The notes under the pieces were generated by a model. The model made no database searches. It had not been told where the DNA came from and saw only the letters and a program-made list of their open reading frames with translations. Position numbers and translations under genes: made by a program. This document shows, piece by piece, positions 55,075-62,057 of a stretch of 64,000 nucleotides of DNA. Position 1 is the stretch's first letter; each line of letters starts with the position of its first letter. The DNA lies in NCBI RefSeq assembly GCF_008386635.1, contig NZ_VUOE01000001.1, forward strand, positions 1,937,318-2,001,317, in the 5' to 3' direction. The stretch is from Maribacter flavus. Its GTDB lineage: Bacteria > Bacteroidota > Bacteroidia > Flavobacteriales > Flavobacteriaceae.

Positions 55075-55113
55075 GGGTATTGATAACCTGTCTTGGGTAG
55101 CAAGAATTTATTA

Positions 55114-55121
55114 CAAAGGTA
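55114..55121 (-). promoter_or_regulatory. Putative -7 box of the VCBS gene block
   Basis: Minus-strand TACCTTTG is a perfect TAnnTTTG match, about 40 bases before the first VCBS ATG. The -33 position falls in the T tract of the susD terminator, so terminator and promoter overlap. Confidence 0.5.
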
Positions 55122-55130
55122 TATATCTTA

Positions 55131-55165
55131 GTAAAAAAAGGGCTGTTCTTACGAACAACCCTTTC
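55131..55165 (-). terminator. Rho-independent terminator after susD
   Basis: A 12-position stem with loop GTAA on the minus strand (arms 55153-55164 and 55137-55148), 11 Watson-Crick pairs plus one G-U, followed by seven T residues. It lies 23 bases past the susD stop. The clearest terminator in the window; it should strongly reduce transcription from susCD into the VCBS genes. Confidence 0.85.
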
Positions 55166-55187
55166 AAAATTATAATTACTAAATCTC

Positions 55188-56780
55188 TTAATATCCAGGA
55201 TTCTGTGTTAAAGTTCCATTTGATGCATTGATTTGAGCAATTGGGATAGGCATCAAAGACCTAAAGGCATCCGTGTTGGTTTTTTCCCACCATACATCGT
55301 CAAAGGTTCCAAAACGAATTTGGTCTGTTCTTCTGCTTGATTCCTGGAACATCTCACGACCTCTTTCCGCTAAGAATCCGGCCGCATCAATAGAAGTTAA
55401 TGGTGCTACACCAGCTCTAGTTCTGATTGCATTTACATCAGGTAAGGAAAGACTCCAATCACCTGCTGCCCTCGCACGGGCTTCCCCACGCATTAAGTAA
55501 ACATCGCCCAATCTTATAATTGGATAGTCGTTGTTCATATCCTGTCTTCCCAAAACTTCAAAACTAAATTTCTTCATACGGGCACCTGATTGTCTTAATG
55601 AATTAGGTTCCAACTCGTTGATTTCAGGAGTATAAACCACTTGAAGATCGTCATCATCCGATGCGAAATCAATCAGTGCATTTCCGGAGAAGTCCGTTTG
55701 TGGACCCACCAAGAAATTAGCTTCTTTACGTGCATCCCCATCTTCATAACTGTTGTAGAATTCTTCCAAAACCTGGAATCCATTCCATGGAGCAGCGTCC
55801 AAGCCATAAGTTAACTGGCTGGGTCCGTGTAAAGTCATTTGATTGAAGTTCATTCCGCCAAGACCAACACTACTATATTCAATGGACCAGATGATTTCTG
55901 GATTATTCTCATTATTGGGTGCGAATACGGTGGCATATCCTTCTAGAGTCTCTGGGTCAGAGTCAACTTCTGGTCTTTTTGCCAAGTTTGGTGCTACGCA
56001 GCCCTCATCACAAAGAATGTATGGACTGTTGTCAATGATATAGGACGCCGCCCAATCCGCTTCTTGATATCTCGCCGTACCCGTATACACTTCTGCATTC
56101 AGGTACAATTTTGCCAAGAGGCCTAATGCAGCATATTGGTTAATACGGTAGTTATTAACTTCAGTGCCTAAAGGGCTACTAGATAAGTCCAAAGAAGCTG
56201 TAACTGATGAAATACCTAAAGCTGCCAATAACTCATCTTCCACAAATTGGAAGACCTCGGCACGACTGGCTTGTGGTGGATCTTCACCAGGTGAAGTTAC
56301 AATTTTAACTCTTCCAAAAGTATCCAACAATCTGTAGTAGAAATACGCACGTAGTGCTCTTGCCTGGGCTGTTTGGTTAGCATCTAGATTTCCTCCTGAA
56401 AGAGCTGTATTTACCTCACCGATACCACCATAAGCATGGTTCCAGGTTTCCCCGATTCGTTCGTGAGCAGCATCCCATGTATGTCGGTGTAGTTGTATCC
56501 ATATACCACCGTCAAACCAGTCACCTCCTTTTTGGCCAACGGCCATTTCATCGGATGTAACACTTTGGGTGGCAAACCAGCCTGTGTTACCAGCTGAACC
56601 GTCTCTTAGTCTTGAATAGGAACTTAAAAGTGGCCCGGTGCTGCCACCACTGCCTCCGGTTGTTACACCTTCAATGGAAAATTCTTCAGTCAAGGAGTCT
56701 TCTAACTCATCATCTAAATCGGTACAAGAGAATGCAATCAATGCAACACTTGCCAATGTTATTTTAATAAATCGTTTCAT
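55188..56780 (-). CDS. SusD/RagB-family outer-membrane nutrient-binding lipoprotein
   Basis: Protein of 530 residues from ATG 56780 (MKRFIKITLASVALIAFSC; lipid-modified Cys19); the frame begins 8 residues earlier, near the SusC stop. SusD hallmarks: N-terminal TPR-like helices with ARALRAYFYYRLLDTFG, and the C-terminal GEARARA and RGREMFQESSRR motifs. A Gly/Ser-rich linker (TTGGSGGSTG) follows the signal. It caps the SusC channel at the cell surface and binds the glycan. Ten bases downstream of susC, and followed by a strong terminator. Confidence 0.94.
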   Translation of the reverse strand: MKRFIKITLASVALIAFSCTDLDDELEDSLTEEFSIEGVTTGGSGGSTGPLLSSYSRLRDGSAGNTGWFATQSVTSDEMAVGQKGGDWFDGGIWIQLHRHTWDAAHERIGETWNHAYGGIGEVNTALSGGNLDANQTAQARALRAYFYYRLLDTFGRVKIVTSPGEDPPQASRAEVFQFVEDELLAALGISSVTASLDLSSSPLGTEVNNYRINQYAALGLLAKLYLNAEVYTGTARYQEADWAASYIIDNSPYILCDEGCVAPNLAKRPEVDSDPETLEGYATVFAPNNENNPEIIWSIEYSSVGLGGMNFNQMTLHGPSQLTYGLDAAPWNGFQVLEEFYNSYEDGDARKEANFLVGPQTDFSGNALIDFASDDDDLQVVYTPEINELEPNSLRQSGARMKKFSFEVLGRQDMNNDYPIIRLGDVYLMRGEARARAAGDWSLSLPDVNAIRTRAGVAPLTSIDAAGFLAERGREMFQESSRRTDQIRFGTFDDVWWEKTNTDAFRSLMPIPIAQINASNGTLTQNPGY

Positions 56781-56790
56781 AGTATTTTTT

Positions 56791-59778
56791 TTAGAAATTA
56801 ACATTCAATCCAAGAGTTATGGTTGTTTGTGTAAAATAAGCTTCTCTTCTTTCAATACCAGGAACCAATGGATTAGCTGGTCCGGATCTTAAATCACCAA
56901 GACTACCACCATCTGCCAAATTTGGATCCGGGTTAATACCGTCATATCCAGTTATTGTGAATAGGTTTTGACCAGCTAAAGAAAGCCTTAAACCTTTGAT
57001 ATAGCTATCTGGGTTCATATCAAAGTTATATCCTACTGACATGTTATCCAAGCGAAGGAAGTCTGCCTTCTCAACATAATAGTCACTAAATTGGGCTGTT
57101 CTTATGTTCGGGTTTGCATTGTCTGTATTTACAAAGTTATAGGAGGCTTGAGAACCAATTATGGGTTCATAGAAGGCCCTAAAACTATTTACCAAGCTAT
57201 GTCCTACAACAGCTCTGAAGAATACATTGGCATCCCAATTTCCGAATTTTACTTGGTTTGTCCAACCCAATTCAAAATCTGGAAGACCTGTACCCAATAC
57301 TCTAAAGTCGGCATCTTCATCCAATGCACTACCTTGTCCGGTCACCAAATTTCCATCACCGTTGATATCACTTAAAATAGGTGTTCCAGAGGCATCCAAT
57401 TCTCCGGACCAAACAGGTCCCCAAATTTGTCCAACTTCCTCACCTTCTTTTACACGTACGACAAAGGTGTTGTTTTGACCTGGTGCACCCAAATTACCCA
57501 AAACTTGGTCACCTTGTGGGTTCTCTTCCAAAATTGTTTTGTTATGAGTAAAGATAAGCCCAGTATTGTATTTTAGGTTTTCCTTTGCTATCAAATCATA
57601 GTTTACAGAAAATTCAACACCGTTAACACCTAGTGTTCCTGCATTTTCCCAACGTTGGCTAAAACCATTGAATTCAGAGGATTCAACGTTAGCTAGGATA
57701 ATGAAGTCCCTGATATCTCTTGTAAAGAAATCAAGTGTTGCGCCTAGACGATCGGTTGCAAACTCAAAACCAAGGTTGATTTCCGATTTTTCTTCCCATT
57801 TTAGGTCTGGGTTGGCAGCACGACCTCCAGCTTGTGTTGTGGCAGCCCCACTTTGACCGTCGGCACCGTTCTGAACGTTAAATATCTGCTGATCCAATCC
57901 TACTTGTGGTGGGTTAGCTCCGGTAACACCCCAACCGAGTCGTGCTTTTAAAAGATTAACGTTGCTTAGGTTCAAGTACTTGTTCAAATCCGCACCTACG
58001 GCGACCGCAGGAAAGATACCCCATTGGTTTTCGGTACCAAAGCGGCTAGAACCTTCACGGCTCAAGGCAGCGTTTAAGTAAATGGCATCATCAAAAGTGG
58101 CGTTTACACGACCAAACATTCTAATAATACGGTCATCGTCCTGTCTGGAACTACTAGCCTGTACGCGACCACCTTCCAATAAATCCTGGGCATCTTGGAT
58201 TCTGTTGCTAAAGTCAAAATCAACTCCGGCAGGGAAATCACCCAATGAGAAAAAGTTGAAATTTTGATCGGTTTCCTGGAAGGAATACCCACCGGTAACC
58301 GTTAAATTTAATAAGTCGCTAACTTTATTAGTATAAGTAGCATAGGTTTCGAACAAAGTGAAATTACGTTGAAAATTTGAGAAGTTCGCGAGACCTCTAC
58401 GTGTTGGACTTAAAGCATTACCTCTCCAAAGATTCGTTGTTGGATAGTACTGATTCGCATCCAGTTTTTCGTCTTCTTTGGCATAATTCACATTGATAGA
58501 AAGTGCATCGGAAATTTTGTAATCCAAATTGATGTTGTAATTCAAAGTAGTATTGTCCCTGTCATTCCTGTTCTGATTGGCTATGGCCACTGGGTTAAAA
58601 CTGTCAAAGAGCCCCAAGGTTTCAAAGTAACCACCAAATTGTGCCGAGTTAAAGGCAAAAGGTGCGTCATCCCCAAAAATAGGTGCGGTAGGGTTGTAAC
58701 TGGTAGCATAACGTAAGGCTTCATTAAATCCTACTTGTGAATCCCTAGTCGTAAAGGCGGTATTTACGGTTACTTTTAGTTTGTCATCAAACAATCTTCC
58801 CGTAAAATTAGTACGGAAATTGGTTTGCTGAAAACCGGAGTTTACCAAAATTCCATCTGTGTCCCTAAAGTTTGCAGCAACACGGTAGGTCATGTTTTCA
58901 CTACCTCCAGATGCGGATACGTTGTGTACTTGGGCAACACCTGTTTGGGTAACTTCATCCCTCCAATCAGTGTCACTTCCCAAATCATTACCCCCAGCCG
59001 CTAGAAACTCTTCACGGTTCATGATGCTAATCTGATTGGCAATGGTAGAGACTCCCAATTGTCCATTATAGGATACTTGTAGTGGTTGACCACTTTTTCC
59101 GCTTTTCGTAGTAATTACGATAACCCCTGAAGAAGCACGGGAGCCATAAATTGCAGCTGCAGAACCATCTTTCAAAACAGTTATATTTTGAATATCAGCA
59201 GGATCAACACTATCCAAAGATCCACCTAAGATACCATCAATTACCACTAAGGGCTCTTGGTTACCACCAACTGTTGACAATCCACGCAAACGAATTGTAG
59301 GGGCTTGGTTAGGGTTTCCCCCTGGATTGGCCACTGTAAGACCAGCAACCTTTCCTTGTAAAAGTTGTGCAGGAGCTTGAACCACACCTTGGTTAAAATC
59401 TTCTACATTAACACTGGTAACCGCCGTAGTAATTTCTTTTTTGGCCTGGCTACCATATCCAACAACTACAACTTCCTCTAAAGCCTGAGCATCTTCTTGT
59501 AAAGTGACATTAATGGTACTTTGACCATTTACAGCAATCTCGGTCGATTTGTAGCCGATGTAACTAATAACCAAGACAGCATCGTTCCCAACGGAAAGGG
59601 AGTAATTACCATCAAAATCTGTCTGGGTTCCATTTGTGGTACCTTTTTCAACAACGCTGGCTCCGGGTAGCGGGCCGCTTGCGTCAGAAACGGTACCGGA
59701 AACCTCCTGAGCCTGAGCTATACCAAAAGTCAAAAAGGCTCCCAGTACAACTAAGCTTTTTAGTAGCGTAATCTTCAT
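56791..59778 (-). CDS. SusC/RagA-family TonB-dependent outer-membrane transporter
   Basis: Protein of 995 residues with a signal peptide (TFGIAQAQ), an N-terminal carboxypeptidase-regulatory-like domain (about 24-100; GTVSDASGPLPGASV), the SusC TonB-box-like VVVGYGSQ, a plug domain (PTIRLRGLSTVGGN) and a 22-strand barrel ending in an aromatic residue (LGLNVNF). It imports oligosaccharides with SusD using TonB energy. LacI, beta-phosphoglucomutase and GH65 genes diverge from it, which points to a maltose- or other alpha-glucan oligosaccharide. A LacI-type operator is 93 bases upstream of its start. Confidence 0.94.
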   Translation of the reverse strand: MKITLLKSLVVLGAFLTFGIAQAQEVSGTVSDASGPLPGASVVEKGTTNGTQTDFDGNYSLSVGNDAVLVISYIGYKSTEIAVNGQSTINVTLQEDAQALEEVVVVGYGSQAKKEITTAVTSVNVEDFNQGVVQAPAQLLQGKVAGLTVANPGGNPNQAPTIRLRGLSTVGGNQEPLVVIDGILGGSLDSVDPADIQNITVLKDGSAAAIYGSRASSGVIVITTKSGKSGQPLQVSYNGQLGVSTIANQISIMNREEFLAAGGNDLGSDTDWRDEVTQTGVAQVHNVSASGGSENMTYRVAANFRDTDGILVNSGFQQTNFRTNFTGRLFDDKLKVTVNTAFTTRDSQVGFNEALRYATSYNPTAPIFGDDAPFAFNSAQFGGYFETLGLFDSFNPVAIANQNRNDRDNTTLNYNINLDYKISDALSINVNYAKEDEKLDANQYYPTTNLWRGNALSPTRRGLANFSNFQRNFTLFETYATYTNKVSDLLNLTVTGGYSFQETDQNFNFFSLGDFPAGVDFDFSNRIQDAQDLLEGGRVQASSSRQDDDRIIRMFGRVNATFDDAIYLNAALSREGSSRFGTENQWGIFPAVAVGADLNKYLNLSNVNLLKARLGWGVTGANPPQVGLDQQIFNVQNGADGQSGAATTQAGGRAANPDLKWEEKSEINLGFEFATDRLGATLDFFTRDIRDFIILANVESSEFNGFSQRWENAGTLGVNGVEFSVNYDLIAKENLKYNTGLIFTHNKTILEENPQGDQVLGNLGAPGQNNTFVVRVKEGEEVGQIWGPVWSGELDASGTPILSDINGDGNLVTGQGSALDEDADFRVLGTGLPDFELGWTNQVKFGNWDANVFFRAVVGHSLVNSFRAFYEPIIGSQASYNFVNTDNANPNIRTAQFSDYYVEKADFLRLDNMSVGYNFDMNPDSYIKGLRLSLAGQNLFTITGYDGINPDPNLADGGSLGDLRSGPANPLVPGIERREAYFTQTTITLGLNVNF

Positions 59779-59817
59779 AAAATGTTAATTTAAGTTGAGT
59801 TAATTAAATTCAATCGT

Positions 59818-59850
59818 TAAAAATATGTAAAAACAGCAATGCACAACAAT
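59818..59850 (-). promoter_or_regulatory. Putative susC promoter
   Basis: On the minus strand, ATTG (-33, 59847-59850), a 21-bp spacer and TATTTTTA (-7, 59818-59825, five of six). It would give a leader of about 35-40 bases. The LacI-type operator lies 20 bp upstream of the -33. Confidence 0.4.
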
Positions 59851-59870
59851 GAAAGTCCTAGGGTATATCA

Positions 59871-59886
59871 ACGAAAACGGTTTCGT
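59871..59886. promoter_or_regulatory. LacI-family operator upstream of susC
   Basis: ACGAAAACGGTTTCGT has perfect six-base arms ACGAAA/TTTCGT around ACGG, with the central CG typical of LacI-family operators. It lies in the susC-lacI divergent region. The position upstream of the -33 of susC fits activation better than simple occlusion (inference). Confidence 0.75.
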
Positions 59887-60132
59887 GTTAATAACTTTTA
59901 TAAATTATGGATTCTTAATTATACAAGTTATTAATTTATCTTTTCGTAATAAGTAAGGGCTTATTAATGTAATACTGCAATTTTTGTCAAATATATAAAT
60001 TATATTTTTCTTTAAATTTTGTTAAGCCCTTATTAACATTATCTAATCTTCAATTTTATTGTTCACGTTCATTTAAGGTTTGAAATTTTGTGTAAATTCC
60101 CGAAAAATTGAGGTTAGAACTTCACGTACACA

Positions 60133-61149
60133 TTGAAAAAAAGGGTTACTTTAAAACAAATTGCAAAGGAATTGGACGTTTCAGTGTCTACTGTTTCCAA
60201 GGCCTTGAAAAACAGCGAAGAGATTAGTAGGGATACAAAGGACAAGATTCAAGCGTTCGCCAAGCTTTACAATTATCGACCAAATAATATTGCCTTAAGT
60301 CTTAAGAACAAAAAGACCAAGAATATAGGAGTTATCATACCTGATATTGTCCATCATTTTTTTACTACTGTTTTTAGGGGAATTGAACACTACGCGGGCG
60401 AAAGGGGTTATAATGTCATGATTTGTGTTTCGGATGAATCCTTTGAAAAGGAGATTTTGAACATGGAATTGTTGGCCAATGGTAGTATCGATGGCTTTAT
60501 AATGTCCTTATCCGCGGAAACTCAGGAAAAGAATGACTACACCCATCTTAAGGAAGTATTGGGTCAAGGTATTCCTTTGGTCCTTTTTGATAGGGTTACA
60601 GAAGATATCGAATGCGATAAAGTCATTTTGAACGATGAGCAGATAGCTTATGACGCGGTACAGGGCATGATCCGTTCTGGAAAAAGGAAAATTGCGTTGG
60701 TAACCACGGAGGGTTATTTTAATGTAAGTTTCGATCGGGCAAGGGGTTATAAACGGGCCCTGGAGATGAACGGATTGGATGTGGACAAGGCCTTGGTCTT
60801 GACCTTGCCTTATAAAAGTGAGGACGATACGGTAATTTGGGACTTTTTCGAAAGCAACGATATCGATGCCGTACTCTGCGTAAACGAAATTTTTGCGATC
60901 AAATGCATGGACGTGGTTCAAAGGCAGGGAAAGAAAGTGCCGGAGGATATTTCTTTCATTGGGTTTACTAACGGAATTTTGTCCAGATATTCAACGCCCA
61001 AATTGACGACTGTGGCCCAACATGGAGAGCTCATGGGCGAAACTGCTGCCAGATTGTTGATAGACCGTATAGAAAACGATTTGGAAGGAAACCATAAAAC
61101 AGAAGTGATTTCCGCTACTATCATCCATAGGGAATCCACAATCAATTAG
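60133..61149 (+). CDS. LacI-family transcriptional regulator
   Basis: Regulator of 338 residues beginning at a TTG codon (60133). The N-terminal HTH reads VTLKQIAKELDVSVSTVSKALKN with hinge YNYRPNNIALSLK, followed by a periplasmic-binding-protein-like sensor domain (NIGVIIPDIVHHFF, LFDRVTEDIECD, FTNGILSRYSTPKLTTVAQ). It should control the adjacent susC operon and probably pgmB/GH65 in response to a sugar or sugar phosphate. The operator at 59871 is the expected site; none of the same form is seen upstream of pgmB. Confidence 0.94.
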   Translation: MKKRVTLKQIAKELDVSVSTVSKALKNSEEISRDTKDKIQAFAKLYNYRPNNIALSLKNKKTKNIGVIIPDIVHHFFTTVFRGIEHYAGERGYNVMICVSDESFEKEILNMELLANGSIDGFIMSLSAETQEKNDYTHLKEVLGQGIPLVLFDRVTEDIECDKVILNDEQIAYDAVQGMIRSGKRKIALVTTEGYFNVSFDRARGYKRALEMNGLDVDKALVLTLPYKSEDDTVIWDFFESNDIDAVLCVNEIFAIKCMDVVQRQGKKVPEDISFIGFTNGILSRYSTPKLTTVAQHGELMGETAARLLIDRIENDLEGNHKTEVISATIIHRESTIN

Positions 61150-61353
61150 TTACTTTTGCCGGTATGAAAACCTCTTCGAGGGATAGGGTAAGGCAACCTT
61201 TATTTCAAAATTAAGAGGGAAATTTTTAAATCTTGGATAGTTGACCTTAAATATAAATCTGTGAGACCCTTAGCGAGAGACTTGTTATGGTAAGTAAAAT
61301 ACCACTACAATAGAAAATGTTTTAATTAAAGCTATTAATCTAATTTTAAGCGC

Positions 61354-62004
61354 ATGAAAAAAGGATTTATTTTTGATTTGGATGGCGTTATCGTGGATAC
61401 GGCTAAGTACCATTACCTAGCATGGAAAAAACTGGCCAATGAATTAGGTTTTGAATTTACATTGGAACAGAATGAACTTTTTAAAGGGGTAAGCCGAAAG
61501 CGCTGCCTAGAGATTCTTCTGGAAATAGGCAACATCCAGGCCAGTCAAGAACAGTTCGATCGTTGGATGATCGAAAAGAACGAGGACTATTTGGAATATA
61601 TAGCAAAGATGGACGCATCGGAGATTTTACCAGATGTGCCGCGTGTCCTGGAATTTCTAAAAAATAAGAAAGTTCCAATCGCTTTGGGATCTGCAAGTAA
61701 AAACGCAAAGCCGATATTGGAAAAGGTGGGGTTGCTTCCCTATTTTGAGAGTATTGTTGATGGCAATAATGTAACCAAGGCGAAACCAGATCCGGAAGTA
61801 TTCCTGATCGCCGCCACAAATCTTCAAGTAGCCCCCCAGGATTGTGTTGTTTTTGAGGATGCAGTGGCCGGAATACAAGCAGCCAACAATGCCCAAATGA
61901 CAAGTATAGGTATTGGGGATGCGAATACCTTGACCGAAGCGAACTATAATTTCAACGATTTCACCGAAATGACCGACGATTTTTTGAACGGCTTGCTAGC
62001 ATAA
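61354..62004 (+). CDS. pgmB: Beta-phosphoglucomutase
   Basis: HAD-family protein of 216 residues. Catalytic Asp8 and Asp10 in FDLDGVIVDTAKYHYLAW, conserved GSASKN (motif II), Lys in KAKPDPEVF and FEDAVAGIQAA. The TAKYHYLAW cap segment is typical of beta-phosphoglucomutase rather than other phosphatases. It interconverts beta-glucose-1-phosphate and glucose-6-phosphate. The GH65 phosphorylase starts 53 bases downstream and produces that substrate, so the two enzymes are a pathway pair. Confidence 0.93.
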   Translation: MKKGFIFDLDGVIVDTAKYHYLAWKKLANELGFEFTLEQNELFKGVSRKRCLEILLEIGNIQASQEQFDRWMIEKNEDYLEYIAKMDASEILPDVPRVLEFLKNKKVPIALGSASKNAKPILEKVGLLPYFESIVDGNNVTKAKPDPEVFLIAATNLQVAPQDCVVFEDAVAGIQAANNAQMTSIGIGDANTLTEANYNFNDFTEMTDDFLNGLLA

Positions 62005-62057
62005 ATCGGCTGTATCGGCTAACTAAAAATGAAACAAAAATTTTATCCCAATAAATA

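Larger units (their letters stand above)
59779..60132. other. 354-base divergent regulatory region between susC and lacI
   Basis: No coding frame seen. It holds the susC promoter (59818-59850), the LacI-type operator (59871-59886) and two related 16-base motifs of the form AAGnnCTTATTAAnnT at 59955-59970 and 60024-60039, each containing a short inverted repeat. The rest is AT-rich. Confidence 0.6.

Noticed and set aside
60508-60921. 137-residue frame opposite lacI
   Set aside because: Antisense shadow; the LacI protein on the other strand is complete and conserved.
61150-61353. Second LacI operator before pgmB
   Set aside because: No palindrome of the ACGAAA-N4-TTTCGT form was found in the gap.
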